From assembly GCA_009778385.1 (NCBI GenBank), contig WRJX01000091.1, positions 1-36,104 on the forward strand: a stretch of DNA of 36,104 nucleotides, written 5' to 3'. This document shows, in pieces, positions 25,044 through 34,362 of the stretch (its first letter is position 1; every line of letters starts with the position of its first letter). The position numbers and the translations under genes were made by a program. This DNA comes from Candidatus Bathycorpusculum sp. GTDB taxonomy: Archaea > Thermoproteota > Bathyarchaeia > Bathyarchaeales > Bathycorpusculaceae. The notes beneath the pieces were generated by a model. That model was not told the DNA's origin, did not search any database, and saw only the letters and a list, made by a program, of their open reading frames with translations.

Positions 25044-25064
25044 TCACCCTATTCTTTAGGGTGA
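25044..25064 (-). promoter_or_regulatory. Operator-like inverted repeat at the promoter
   Basis: Perfect arms TCACCCTA and TAGGGTGA with a 5-base centre, lying directly downstream of the TATA box and covering the expected start region. Binding there would block RNA polymerase, so it is a likely repressor site. Confidence 0.65.
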
Positions 25065-25073
25065 TATATAATA
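25065..25073 (-). promoter_or_regulatory. TATA box of the exported-protein / wHTH operon
   Basis: tatataata on the plus strand (tattatata on the coding strand), 37 bases or so before ATG 25028, with an inverted repeat on either side. Confidence 0.6.
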
Positions 25074-25082
25074 CCAGTTTCA

Positions 25083-25107
25083 GAACGCTTTTTCCCCTAA
25101 AGCGTTC
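25083..25107 (-). promoter_or_regulatory. Second inverted repeat upstream of the TATA box
   Basis: Perfect 9-base arms GAACGCTTT and AAAGCGTTC with a 7-base centre, 10 bases upstream of the TATA box. It suits a dimeric activator or a second operator. The sequence differs from the first repeat, so two regulators are possible. Confidence 0.6.
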
Positions 25108-25210
25108 GCCCTAAGAACAGAAAACTATGTTGGTTAGTTAAGCAATCGGGGTATGTAGCATTTATTGTGCAAGGCGTTACTAACATGACAAAAAATAAGA
25201 ATAAAGGAAG

Positions 25211-25792
25211 TTAGCGATCTTCGGGTGGTGTTTCCCAAAGTTGCATTTTTTCTTTTTTCATCTCAGTACGTTTACGCTGAAGATATCTGTACACGGTTTT
25301 ATGCTCGGAACCCTCAATAATCATCTGCACGGCGTTTCGAGCTGCATCAGCTTCTTCATAGTTACCAATAATGCCAACTGTGTGACCGTAAACGGTAACG
25401 TTGGCTTCCGTTAATTCTTCGATTAAACGGCGAGTTTTTCCTTCAGATCCGATGATTCTGCCCTTTATACGTTTGATATCGGATTCAGAACGTCCAAAAA
25501 CAAGGCGTAAATCAACTAGGTCAAAAACATCGTCTTCATTTCGAATTAAGCGAAACGCTACTTCAGGTGCAAAACCTCTTCCAATTGCGGTGACAAGATC
25601 TTTAGCACGGAACAGCATGGAGGGGTCATCTTGATTTTCGGCTAAAGTTATGGTGATACCTCCGTCTTCACTATCAACTTCAAGTTTTACTTTCATATGC
25701 TCTTCAATGTAAGTTTTTGTTTTGCCTTCTGGACCTACAAGTATGCCAACGCGTTCTTTTGGAATTCTAATAAAGGAATCAAGATTAGACAT
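25211..25792 (-). CDS. KH-domain protein, archaeal Dim2/Pno1 (Krr1-like)
   Basis: A 193-residue protein with two KH domains. The first starts FIRIPKERVGILVGPEGKTK (GPEG in the GxxG loop); the second starts LRLVFGRSESDIKRIKGRIIGSEGKTRR (GSEG loop). The C-terminus is YRYLQRKRTEMKKEK. The eukaryotic counterpart Dim2/Pno1 binds the 3' end of small-subunit rRNA and works with the RIO kinases and Nob1 in 40S maturation. ATG 25792 overlaps the stop of the RIO1 gene by one base (TAATG), so translation is coupled. This gene order is widely conserved in archaea. Confidence 0.93.
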   Translation of the reverse strand: MSNLDSFIRIPKERVGILVGPEGKTKTYIEEHMKVKLEVDSEDGGITITLAENQDDPSMLFRAKDLVTAIGRGFAPEVAFRLIRNEDDVFDLVDLRLVFGRSESDIKRIKGRIIGSEGKTRRLIEELTEANVTVYGHTVGIIGNYEEADAARNAVQMIIEGSEHKTVYRYLQRKRTEMKKEKMQLWETPPEDR

Positions 25793-26577
25793 TATTTTCC
25801 AACTACCTGTTTATGTAATTCTTCAATTGGGGTAACATTTACGTTTAACCTATTAAAGAACCTATTTAGGTTATTTAGGTCTCTTGTTAACATAAATTTC
25901 GCCATAGGATGCTCAATTGAAACAGATTGAGACATATCGATAATAAGTGGTTTACCTTTCCACATAAGAATGTTATATTCACTTAAATCGCCATGCACCA
26001 GTTTAGCTTTTTGGTAAAGCCGTTTAAGGTTAGTGACCAAAAGTTTATAGACACGTTCAGGATTTTCAGGTGGCGCCTCTTTGAGAGATGGTGCGCTATT
26101 ACCGTTTTTGCCAATAAACTCCATAACCAAAACATTACTCTTTACCACAACAGGCTTAGGAACATTCACTTTAGCTTGGCATGCCTCTTCAAGATTACGA
26201 AATTCCTTTTGAGCCCAAACAGCGATCAGCGATCGAGTATCACGTTTAACATTTTTGAATCGTGGATCTCCTTCGATATATTTTAGCATGCCTTTCTTGA
26301 ATTCTGCTGATGACGTTAAGTAAATTTTTACTGCTAAATCTTTTCCTTCCTTATTTTTACCCCAGTAAACACGTGCCTCTTTACCACTGCTAATCACACC
26401 ATTAACTTCATAGAGCATACCTTCATTTAGCAAGTCAAAAACGATGAGACGAGTTGCTTGATCAAAAACTTCTTCAACAGTAGCACGTTCATTAGCCCTA
26501 TCATGATTTAGCATTTTATCTCTTCGTTCTAACCGTTTTTCATTATGTTCAAGACGTTCATGGGCTCTACGAGACAT
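25792..26577 (-). CDS. rio1: RIO1-type serine/threonine protein kinase
   Basis: A 261-residue RIO kinase. The ATP-binding loop VISSGKEARVYWG is at about residues 60-72, the lysine in LAVKIYLTS follows, the catalytic loop is VHGDLSEYNIL and the metal motif is IIDMSQSV. An ERRDK/HDRANERATVEEVFDQATR N-terminal helix region is typical of Rio1. RIO kinases act as ATP-driven release factors in late small-subunit maturation. Here it sits between aIF1A and the Dim2-like gene, in the usual archaeal order, with a 1-base overlap to the KH gene. Confidence 0.94.
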   Translation of the reverse strand: MSRRAHERLEHNEKRLERRDKMLNHDRANERATVEEVFDQATRLIVFDLLNEGMLYEVNGVISSGKEARVYWGKNKEGKDLAVKIYLTSSAEFKKGMLKYIEGDPRFKNVKRDTRSLIAVWAQKEFRNLEEACQAKVNVPKPVVVKSNVLVMEFIGKNGNSAPSLKEAPPENPERVYKLLVTNLKRLYQKAKLVHGDLSEYNILMWKGKPLIIDMSQSVSIEHPMAKFMLTRDLNNLNRFFNRLNVNVTPIEELHKQVVGK

Positions 26578-26770
26578 AGTCTACATGCTAATAGGATCAG
26601 AGTATTTAAAATCACTTACACAAAGAAAAACTACTACATCTACAGTTCATTAAACCTATCTGTTTTATCCAAATTATCAATAAAACACCGCGGAAGCTTC
26701 GTTTTTATACCTAAAGCTAAGGCAACATTACAAAAACAATAAAGGTAAAATAAGCTTAAGTTGTTGAAAT

Positions 26771-27076
26771 TTAGATAGTTAATAGCCCTTTACGTCTTAA
26801 TGTATCTGCTTGTGCGTGTGTATAACGCCAAACAACATCGCCACGTGTATCACTTTGGAAATCCCACGGTGCAACAATAACAATATCATTTTCACGAATC
26901 CAAACACGTCGCTTCATTTTACCACGGATTCGGCATAACCTTTCTGGGCCATCTTGACATCTAACTTGAATACGATCAAAACCGAGTAATTTTGTAACTA
27001 CACCTAAAACCTCGCCTTGCCCTGGGTAAACTAACTCGCCAATTTCGCCTTCACTTAAGACTTTCTTCTTTCCCAA
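26771..27076 (-). CDS. eif1A: Translation initiation factor aIF1A
   Basis: A 101-residue S1/OB-fold protein: EGEIGELVYPGQGEVLGVVTKLLGFDRIQVRC, then RIRGKMKRRVWIRENDIVIVAPWDF and the C-terminal RYTHAQADTLRRKGLL. Length and motifs match aIF1A, which binds the A site of the small subunit and promotes scanning and initiator-tRNA loading. It lies 190 bases upstream of RIO1 on the same strand; the gap could hold a separate promoter for rio1. Confidence 0.95.
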   Translation of the reverse strand: MGKKKVLSEGEIGELVYPGQGEVLGVVTKLLGFDRIQVRCQDGPERLCRIRGKMKRRVWIRENDIVIVAPWDFQSDTRGDVVWRYTHAQADTLRRKGLLTI

Positions 27077-27348
27077 ATGATAAACCTCTATTTACTTTAA
27101 AGGAATGTAATTACGTTGCTTAAAAGCATGTTCATTGAAATAGACAGATTATGCTTTGCGCATACCGCTATGAAGGGTTTATAGCGGTAAATAATCAACC
27201 CCTGTTTTTGAGTGCCCCCCTGTGGTGCTATAGTTAAGTTTTGATGAAGCCTCATAGAGTTTGTCCAAAGAACATTAAAGTGACTAAGCAATAATTAGAA
27301 TTAAGAAGAAAAGAGTAAGAAGGACAGTTGGTTTAGGAGACGGGCGGT

Positions 27349-28743
27349 ATGTCTACTCGAAGAGAAATCGATCCACTTGGAGAAAAAGAGCTCCCAAAAG
27401 ATGCATACTATGGTATTCAGACTTTTCGTGCAATAGAAAATTTTCCGATAAGCGGTTTACGGGAACCTTTTGTTTTTATTAAAGCTTACATTTACATTAA
27501 AAAGGCTGCGGCAATTGTCAATGAAGAGGTAGGCTGGCTTAAAGAAGAAACAGCAAACGCTATTATTCAAGCATGTGATGAAGTTCTTTCGGGCAAATTG
27601 GTTGATCAATTCGTTATAGACGTTTTTCAAGCAGGTGCAGGTACATCTTTTAACATGAATGTTAACGAAGTCATAGCTAATTGTGCCTTAGAAATTTTAG
27701 GTACTCCTCGGGGTGAGTACAAAATTGTTGGTCCAAATGACCATGTTAACATGGGACAATCAACTAACGACACGTTTCCAACAGCTTTGCACATTTCAAC
27801 TTTAATGGCTCTTCAACCGTTACTTTCTGAGCTTGACTTACTCGCAGAAGCCTTTGAAACGTTGGGCAAAAAATATGCTCATGTAATTAAATCAGGCAGA
27901 ACTCATCTGCAAGATGCGGTACCCGTTACTATCTATCAAGAGTTTAGTGCGTATGGTTCAGTTATAAAAAACTGTGCTAATGAGTTAAGAAGACGACAAG
28001 AAAACCTTTATGGAGTTGCTTTAGGTGGAACTGCTACGGGAACTGGGGCTAATACACACCCAAACTATAAGCAACTTGCCGTAGATGAACTGGCTAAAAT
28101 GACGGGGTTTCCATTAAAGCCTGCAGCTAACAATTTTGAAGCATTGCAGAGTCATCGAGCCGCAGCTACAATTTCAAGCGGCCTAAAAGAGTTAGCTTTA
28201 GAGCTTATCCGTATAGCTAATGATTTGCGGCTTTTGGCGTCTGGCCCAACAACGGGACTAGATGAAATTACATTACCACCTGTTCAACCAGGCTCTTCAA
28301 TAATGCCCGGTAAAGTAAATCCAGTTATGGCCGAATGCCTAGACATGATAGCATACCAAGTTGTTGGAAGTGATGCGGCAGTTTCTTTAGCTGTTCAAGC
28401 TGGACAACTGGAATTAAACGTCATGACTCCTGCAGTAGTTTATAACCTGCATTTTTCTATACAAATCCTCACCAATTATTTGTCAGTATTTCGCAAACGA
28501 TGTGTTGAAGGCATAACGGTTAATGAACAAAAATGCACAAACTATCTTGAAAAAAACCCCTCCATGGCAACACTACTTTCACCATATATAGGTTATTTAG
28601 AGGCCGCTAAACTGGCAAAGCAAGCTCAAAATGAATGCAGATCAGTCAAAGAAATCGCTTTGGAGCAAGGGTTGTTTACACATGAGCAGTTAGAAAAAAT
28701 TTTTAGCAGAAAAAACCTGTTTAACGAAAAACCTGATTTTTAG
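27349..28743 (+). CDS. aspA: Aspartate ammonia-lyase (aspartase)
   Basis: A 464-residue member of the fumarase/aspartase superfamily. Opening REIDPLGEKELPKDAYYGIQT, then QAGAGTSFNMNVNEVIAN, NDHVNMGQSTNDTFPT, SGRTHLQDAVP and the catalytic flexible loop GSSIMPGKVNPVMAE are present. The aspartase-type order and the AGQLELNVM segment favour AspA over fumarase FumC. It converts L-aspartate to fumarate and ammonia, linking amino-acid use to the reductive TCA side. ATG 27349 follows taggag. It is a stand-alone gene divergent from aif1A. Confidence 0.88.
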   Translation: MSTRREIDPLGEKELPKDAYYGIQTFRAIENFPISGLREPFVFIKAYIYIKKAAAIVNEEVGWLKEETANAIIQACDEVLSGKLVDQFVIDVFQAGAGTSFNMNVNEVIANCALEILGTPRGEYKIVGPNDHVNMGQSTNDTFPTALHISTLMALQPLLSELDLLAEAFETLGKKYAHVIKSGRTHLQDAVPVTIYQEFSAYGSVIKNCANELRRRQENLYGVALGGTATGTGANTHPNYKQLAVDELAKMTGFPLKPAANNFEALQSHRAAATISSGLKELALELIRIANDLRLLASGPTTGLDEITLPPVQPGSSIMPGKVNPVMAECLDMIAYQVVGSDAAVSLAVQAGQLELNVMTPAVVYNLHFSIQILTNYLSVFRKRCVEGITVNEQKCTNYLEKNPSMATLLSPYIGYLEAAKLAKQAQNECRSVKEIALEQGLFTHEQLEKIFSRKNLFNEKPDF

Positions 28744-28811
28744 CATTTACTTTTTTTGTCAGCATCAAAAATGGGCCTGACGTAGCCACAGCATACAAAA
28801 GAAGATCTTTT

Positions 28812-30161
28812 CTAACCAGCGATGCCGTAACCGCTTATTTTTACGGTAGTATCTGTGCTGCTTGAGCTGCAGGAAGCATCAACAATAACTGCCAAGACTA
28901 CGTTTTGGGATGGAAACATTTCCAGTAAGTCATCATCAGAAAACCAAATCGTTGAGCTGTTGGTGAAAACCTTCTCAATCGCCTTTGAATAAACGTTATC
29001 CAAATATTCTAGTTGTACGCGAACGGTTATTGTTTCATCATGGCTAAAGCTGCCTTGAACATCAATTTTAGGTTTAAAACTGACAATTTTTAACGGTTTA
29101 GGTATAATTATAATGTTGTCGCCAAACTCTCCGTTTAATCCTATAGGAACAGGTAAATTTTCTCGGCTAAATTGACTGCCGGAAGCTGAAATCCACACAC
29201 CATGGGGGTTATGGATTCTTGCAGTCCAGTCGCCAAGAAAACTCACATCACTATTAAGAATGGGGGTTGCATCAGCGGAGTCTAAAATGTCAATTCCAAA
29301 CAACAGGTCAGGTGCGTTACTAAATGATTCAAAGACAACGCCACTAAGTAGTGACTGTGACATTGTTCCCGTCATGCGTAATCCTGTTTGGTTAGTGTTT
29401 CCATATTCGCCAATCCATATGCGAACGTTTTGCAGTTGACTGCTTGAAAACTCTGCTTGTTTTTCAACGTTAATTGCAATTGAATTGTCATATTGGTTAA
29501 AGAAGCATCTGTTTATTTCGGAACTTTCATATGAACCAGTTGCGGTGCCTGTTGGGGTTCGAAATGCGATTCCTTCAGTGCAGTTGATGAAGTGGCAGTT
29601 TTCAACTTTTGAGCCTTCAGTCCATGTATTGTTGTTAGCAAATTCAAGGCCTATGGCGCTGTTTTGAAATAGTATGTTAGTTATAGTTGCTCCAAACGTG
29701 TTTTCAATTCTAATGGTACCATTATTTATGGTTAAACCTGAGATTAAAGAGTACTTTGATGTAGTATAGTCGTCGCCGTAGATGATGATTTTATGTCCAT
29801 TGCCGTTAATTGTTGCGCCGTCCCCAACAATTTTGGCGTTCCACTTGTTTGAAACCATGATATTAGCTGTTAAGTTAAAGGTGTCTTTGCCTAGATAAAC
29901 TGAGTTGCCTTGGGTTAAAGCGTAATTTATAGCTATTGAGGCAGTAGCGAAGCCGTGTATTAACTGATTGGTTAAGGTGTTTTGAACTTTAAAGGTTGAG
30001 CCATCTTGTGATACCACAAAGTCAAAACCAGAACGGTCCATTTGTCCAGCCTCATTTATTGTATTATATACATTGATTACAAGGTAGGTGTTAAGTACAG
30101 TTGCAAGTAATACAATAATAAGGATTAAGCTGATTACTCGTCCGGATAGTGCTATTTTCAT
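28812..30161 (-). CDS. Membrane-anchored beta-helix (pectate-lyase-like) surface protein
   Basis: A 449-residue protein with an uncleaved N-terminal helix (VISLILIIVLLATVLNTYLVI, about 9-30). A pectate-lyase-like right-handed beta-helix (about 95-300) follows: WNAKIVGDGATINGNG, then stacked ISGLTINNGTIRIENTF and NILFQNSAIGLEFANNN rungs. A C-terminal beta domain has FKPKIDVQGSF and ITVRVQLEYLD. Phage-tail and glycan-binding proteins use this fold. No catalytic site is obvious. Unlike most surface genes here it has an N-terminal, not C-terminal, anchor. Confidence 0.82.
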   Translation of the reverse strand: MKIALSGRVISLILIIVLLATVLNTYLVINVYNTINEAGQMDRSGFDFVVSQDGSTFKVQNTLTNQLIHGFATASIAINYALTQGNSVYLGKDTFNLTANIMVSNKWNAKIVGDGATINGNGHKIIIYGDDYTTSKYSLISGLTINNGTIRIENTFGATITNILFQNSAIGLEFANNNTWTEGSKVENCHFINCTEGIAFRTPTGTATGSYESSEINRCFFNQYDNSIAINVEKQAEFSSSQLQNVRIWIGEYGNTNQTGLRMTGTMSQSLLSGVVFESFSNAPDLLFGIDILDSADATPILNSDVSFLGDWTARIHNPHGVWISASGSQFSRENLPVPIGLNGEFGDNIIIIPKPLKIVSFKPKIDVQGSFSHDETITVRVQLEYLDNVYSKAIEKVFTNSSTIWFSDDDLLEMFPSQNVVLAVIVDASCSSSSTDTTVKISGYGIAG

Positions 30162-30501
30162 GGTTTTTCCAACAGGGGCTGATAAGGAAGATTGTTTATC
30201 ATGTAAAGATTAATGTTAATTAAATTTATTGATGAGCCCTCTATTTTGGTAAGTTAAACTGGATATAATTAAGTTTCATTATGGCTATAATTGAATGAAT
30301 ACTAACTAAGATAGTTATTGTTTGTAAAAGTAAATTAAGCCTGAGTGGTGTGAATCTAACTGTAGAATGTGGTTACATGCGGCTGTAACTAGTCCTTATA
30401 TAAGAAATTTAAAATTATAATAGTTAAAGCTATGTGATTCAAAATGTTTTGAAACTATTTTAATTTGACCGTAAAAGTCTAAAATGTAATTTGGTGGCTA
30501 T
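30162..30501. other. Intergenic, promoter region of the WbqC-like gene
   Basis: 340 AT-rich bases between divergent genes. ccttatataag (about 30394-30404) is a good TATA box roughly 100 bases before the WbqC-like gene. No gene or clear RNA seen. Confidence 0.4.
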
Positions 30502-31281
30502 GTGAAAATGATTATTTTTGTGCATCAACCGGAATATATTCCTTGGATAGGTTTCTTTGATAAACTTGCAAGATGCGACATTTTTGTCGTTTATGATGAT
30601 GCACAATATGTTCATGGAGGTTTTCATAACCGCAATCGTATACGAATATGCGAGGGTTGGCGTTGGATAACAATTCCAATAGTGCATAATCATCCACAAA
30701 TGATTAAGGATGTACAAATTTCTGGGAAGCAGTGGCGAAAAGAACACATTCAAATTATAAGGCAGTATTATGAAAAATCGCCCTATTTCAAAGCTTATTT
30801 TCCTATAATTGAAGAAGCTATAAGTTTCAATCATGACCTGTTAGTTGGTTTAAATTTGCATTTGCTCAAAAAAATTGCTGAGGCCTTAAATATAAAAGCT
30901 AAAATAATTCGTAGTTCCGAATTTCCGTATCATGGTCAAGATAAAAACGAGAAATTGATTTCTATGTGCAAATATTTAGGTGCTGACACTTACCTTGCAG
31001 GAAGCGGTAGTAGGCAGTACATTGATGAGCAAGCCTTCTTTAATTCAAACATTAAATTACACTGGCACAATTACTTGCATCCAACTTATAGACAGCAGTT
31101 TGAAGGATTTGAACCAAACATGTCTATTATTGACCTTATTTTTAGTTTTGGACCCCAAGCCAAAGAAATCATATTAAAAGGGGGACCCATTGAAAATGGC
31201 TGCCAAACCAGCTTAGTAACTGAAATAAGACAAATCACAATTGAGCAGCCCAATACACCTCTTACTTTGCCTGCTGCTTAA
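30502..31281 (+). CDS. WbqC-family protein (surface polysaccharide-linked)
   Basis: A 259-residue protein with the family opening FVHQPEYIPWIGFFDKLARCD, VVYDDAQYVHGGFHNRNRI and the middle YLAGSGSRQYIDE. WbqC proteins are found in O-antigen and other polysaccharide gene clusters and are thought to be acyl- or amino-sugar transferases; the reaction is not firmly established. The start is GTG 30502 (M at codon 3 is an alternative). A membrane protein follows 41 bases later on the same strand, probably co-transcribed. No glycosyltransferase lies nearby. Confidence 0.86.
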   Translation: MKMIIFVHQPEYIPWIGFFDKLARCDIFVVYDDAQYVHGGFHNRNRIRICEGWRWITIPIVHNHPQMIKDVQISGKQWRKEHIQIIRQYYEKSPYFKAYFPIIEEAISFNHDLLVGLNLHLLKKIAEALNIKAKIIRSSEFPYHGQDKNEKLISMCKYLGADTYLAGSGSRQYIDEQAFFNSNIKLHWHNYLHPTYRQQFEGFEPNMSIIDLIFSFGPQAKEIILKGGPIENGCQTSLVTEIRQITIEQPNTPLTLPAA

Positions 31282-31322
31282 ATTAGCGAACCTTTTTAAA
31301 ATTTAATTGCCCCATAAAGCAT

Positions 31323-31850
31323 ATGAGCTTTAGATTTGCCCTTGCAGCTACGTTGAAAAGTAAACGTTTTTGGACATGGACCATTACAGGTATAATCATT
31401 TACTTAATTCCAGTAGCAATACGGTATGCAACAGGCAGCATAATTATACCCTTTCTTAACTGGCCCGGTTACTGGATTGACCATTTTATACCCGGCAATA
31501 TGTCAGAAAAAATTTTAGTAAACATGTTCTTTCCAGGTGCTGCAGGAGCCATAACAGGTGAAATCTTTACAGGATACTACTTCAAACAACACTTAACCCC
31601 TAGAACCAAATATTTATCAAGATTTGCAGGCGCGATGCTTTTCGTTTCAGCATGGTCACTTTTCCAACTTTGGGGATACCAACTTTCAATTTACATGTCA
31701 TTTTCACCAAGTAGCAACCTATTCGAGAGCTACTTTGTCTACCCAATAAACTATATAATAGCGGCATGCTCAATTTTCACTCCAACAATAATTTATTTCC
31801 TAAAAGATTTAATCCAAAAAATTGCAAAACATAAAACAATTAAAGTTTAA
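31323..31850 (+). CDS. Multi-pass membrane protein of unknown function
   Basis: A 175-residue hydrophobic protein with about four transmembrane helices (near 17-37, 64-86, 100-122 and 138-160). Basic loops (LKSKRF, TPRTKYLSRF) and a basic C-terminus place the ends in the cytoplasm. No named family was recognised. It follows the WbqC-like gene by 41 bases, so it may act with it at the membrane. The ATG 31323 start is close to the previous stop with no clear SD. Confidence 0.72.
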   Translation: MSFRFALAATLKSKRFWTWTITGIIIYLIPVAIRYATGSIIIPFLNWPGYWIDHFIPGNMSEKILVNMFFPGAAGAITGEIFTGYYFKQHLTPRTKYLSRFAGAMLFVSAWSLFQLWGYQLSIYMSFSPSSNLFESYFVYPINYIIAACSIFTPTIIYFLKDLIQKIAKHKTIKV

Positions 31851-31917
31851 TTATTTAGGTGTGGCCTAAAAAATGGGTTGGTAAACTAGTTAATTCACTT
31901 TCTGCACATCCATCTGC

Positions 31918-32107
31918 ATTTTTAAAAATGTTAACTATGAACTTAGTTGTAAACTACCGCTAACAACATTTAAATAATTAACTACTTTCTAAAATTATGT
32001 TTAAATTTGGAGGAAATGAGAAACTGTTTGATAAAAAATTATTAAAACAAAAAAACATTTTCTTTATTAATTGCAACTATTTTGCTGACTTCTACCGCAA
32101 CAATGCT
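31918..32107 (+). repeat. Duplicated promoter-plus-signal-peptide segment, copy A
   Basis: 190 bases closely match 34821-35011: atttttaaaaat, taccgctaacaac, TATA box tttaaataa (31969-31977) and then the ATG and signal-peptide codons. Copy A has lost its downstream gene and has a one-base insertion. Confidence 0.85.
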
Positions 32108-32147
32108 AACCGCAAGCACACCAAGTCGTGAAGTGTATGCTATCTAG
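31997..32147 (+). pseudogene. Signal-peptide remnant of a PQQ-type surface protein
   Basis: From ATG 31997 the product begins MFKFGGNEKLFDKKLLKQK, as at 34902, then leaves frame because the A-run near 32047-32053 has seven A instead of six. Taking out one A restores a hydrophobic LLIATILLTSTATML signal and then a stop at 32145. The as-read frame stops at 32129-32131, overlapping the start of the 744-aa gene. It is a promoter and leader peptide without a mature protein. Confidence 0.75.
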
Positions 32148-34362
32148 TTTAACTGTTGATAAGTTAAAAGTTATTTTGATCATTGACTTAATTATTGTAG
32201 GTGTGTTTAGTGGAGCATATTTTTATCTTCAGAGTGAGGGTATTATATCTGGTTCTGTTAAGCCTGCTACTTTTGTTTTTACAGATTTGGTAGTGAATCC
32301 CGTTGAGGCTTTTGCGGGTCAGCCTGTGCAAGTTTTGGTGAATGTGACCAATATAGGTGGTTTTGAGGGTGAAACAATAGTTGATTTGGAAGTTAATGGG
32401 GTTGTTGTTAATTCTGTTAGTGTGGTTCTTGCGGGTTTGAATACTTGTGAGATTATTGAATTTATTGTTGTTGAAACAAATACTGGTGTTTATACTGTAA
32501 AGGTTGGTGATTTGTCTACATCCTTTTTGTTAAATGAGGCCCCGCCTAACACAAGTAAAATAGTGCTCTCTAACATTAAAGCTAATCCTTATGAAGTTTG
32601 GCCGGGTGAATCTATAACTATTAGTGCAACAGCTAAAAACCCTTCTTCAAGTACAGATAGTTTAATGATGACCTTATTTGTTGATGATGTGTTAATTGAG
32701 ACGAAACTTGTTGAGTTAGCCGCAGATGCTACTACACAAGTTGAGTTTGTCATCACTGCATCTTATGAAGGGTTGCATAAATTTAGTTTAAACACCCTTA
32801 GCAGCACATTTACGGTCGTACCTGAAGGTTACCATACTCTTATAGTTACTCGCGTAGGTGGCGGTTCTAAACCTTTACCTTTTACGCTTAACGGAGAGGC
32901 ATATGAAGCTCGCTTCTTTTTAGAGCTTTTACCTGTAGGAGAATACACACTTTCAGTGTCCAACATTCTTGACGTTGGAACGGGCATACTACAATTTGCA
33001 TCCTGGAATAGTGAGACCAAGAGTTCTACAGTAACCTTCATGCTTAAGGAACGTATGACTATGACTGCTACTTACGATCTACTTAGTGGGTATGCATCTT
33101 GTCCTTCGCTTTACATTTGGAATGGCACGGGTTACACCTACGTCACTGACGTATCTAACGCAGGTTGGCTAGGTTACACCGGCTACATTAACCCAAATGG
33201 AGAGATCATCTTTAGCGGTGGCAACCCCTATGACTACGTAAAACTTGACAAAAACATACTAACCGACAAAAATGGGTATTTTGACATTGTACTCTCTCAA
33301 CAATGGGATGAACTCTTCTACATGGATTACGTTAGCTTGCTTGTTGTTGACCACCCTATTGGTACGGATGTTTACACTTCAATGACTAACTACCTCAACA
33401 AGGGCTATACGGGACAAATTTATACTACTGCCACAGGAGAATTTCTTGCGCCGGTAAGTGCTATAAATGAGAAAGGTGAAAACGTTTTAGACGCAATCCT
33501 TTGGAAGGATGGCAACTTTACTCCAGGTGTAAACGGCAATGATAGTCCCACATGGAATAATGTCATACAAAATCAGTTGACTCTTGATTTTGGGGATCTT
33601 TCAGGGATAGACCAAATTAAGTTGGTCGTAACTGCTAGTGTGGATTGGGGTCCAGCTGAGACGTATTATGAGTGGATAAGCAAGTTTGAGACGGCTGCAT
33701 CTATGGATTTGATAACAGAGAACACTCCTATTGTGCCTAAGCCTACTCTTGAAATTTTAACAGCTGATGGGGTCTGGGTGGAGGCTCCTCAAGATCGCCA
33801 GATTCCTTTACCTAGTGACTATACTGCTCGAACCTTCGCCGTTGACTTAACCGGATTATTTCCCAACGATACAACAGAATACAAAGTGCGTTTCACTAAT
33901 TTTTGGAATGTAACCTACAATTACATCGGCATAGACATAACACCCCAACAAGACATAACCATAATCTCGTTAAAACCAACATCTGCAAAACTAGACCAAT
34001 TTTGGGATATTATTGACTCAGAATCCACCGGCGCGTTCACCCGTTATGGCGATGTAACAATGTTACTACAAGAGGCTGACGACATATACGTTATCGGACG
34101 GCAAGGTGACAGAGTAAACCTACAATTCTACATAGGAGACTTCCCTGAACCTGCAGAAGGAATGGAACGCGACTACTTCTTTGCTGTAGCCTGCTGGTTT
34201 AAAGACCCCCCTAACGCCTGGGGATATGGCTTTACTTTCACAGTTGACCCTATGCCATTCCTTAACATGACTGGATTTCCCTACACCGATAAAGAAAACT
34301 ACCCCTACGACACAATACACCTAACATACCTAAGCGAATACAACACAAGAATAATCTCCTAA
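32128..34362 (+). CDS. Large CARDB-type surface protein
   Basis: A 744-residue protein. An N-terminal signal-anchor helix (VILIIDLIIVGVFSGAYFYL, about 14-35), two CARDB-like beta domains (about 45-135 FTDLVVNPVEAFAGQPVQV; about 140-235 VLSNIKANPYEVWPGESITI), a TL-VTRVGGGSKPLPFTLN strand region and a ~500-residue C-terminal part with SLYIWNGTGYTYVTDVSNAGW and repeated aromatic beta-strands follow. The last part resembles the beta-propeller/Ig surface proteins of this group. It is exported and membrane-tethered by its N-terminus. The start is GTG 32128 or ATG 32137. The first 900 bases use G/T-rich codons and the rest A/C-rich ones, so the gene looks like a fusion of two sources. Confidence 0.83.
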   Translation: MKCMLSSLTVDKLKVILIIDLIIVGVFSGAYFYLQSEGIISGSVKPATFVFTDLVVNPVEAFAGQPVQVLVNVTNIGGFEGETIVDLEVNGVVVNSVSVVLAGLNTCEIIEFIVVETNTGVYTVKVGDLSTSFLLNEAPPNTSKIVLSNIKANPYEVWPGESITISATAKNPSSSTDSLMMTLFVDDVLIETKLVELAADATTQVEFVITASYEGLHKFSLNTLSSTFTVVPEGYHTLIVTRVGGGSKPLPFTLNGEAYEARFFLELLPVGEYTLSVSNILDVGTGILQFASWNSETKSSTVTFMLKERMTMTATYDLLSGYASCPSLYIWNGTGYTYVTDVSNAGWLGYTGYINPNGEIIFSGGNPYDYVKLDKNILTDKNGYFDIVLSQQWDELFYMDYVSLLVVDHPIGTDVYTSMTNYLNKGYTGQIYTTATGEFLAPVSAINEKGENVLDAILWKDGNFTPGVNGNDSPTWNNVIQNQLTLDFGDLSGIDQIKLVVTASVDWGPAETYYEWISKFETAASMDLITENTPIVPKPTLEILTADGVWVEAPQDRQIPLPSDYTARTFAVDLTGLFPNDTTEYKVRFTNFWNVTYNYIGIDITPQQDITIISLKPTSAKLDQFWDIIDSESTGAFTRYGDVTMLLQEADDIYVIGRQGDRVNLQFYIGDFPEPAEGMERDYFFAVACWFKDPPNAWGYGFTFTVDPMPFLNMTGFPYTDKENYPYDTIHLTYLSEYNTRIIS

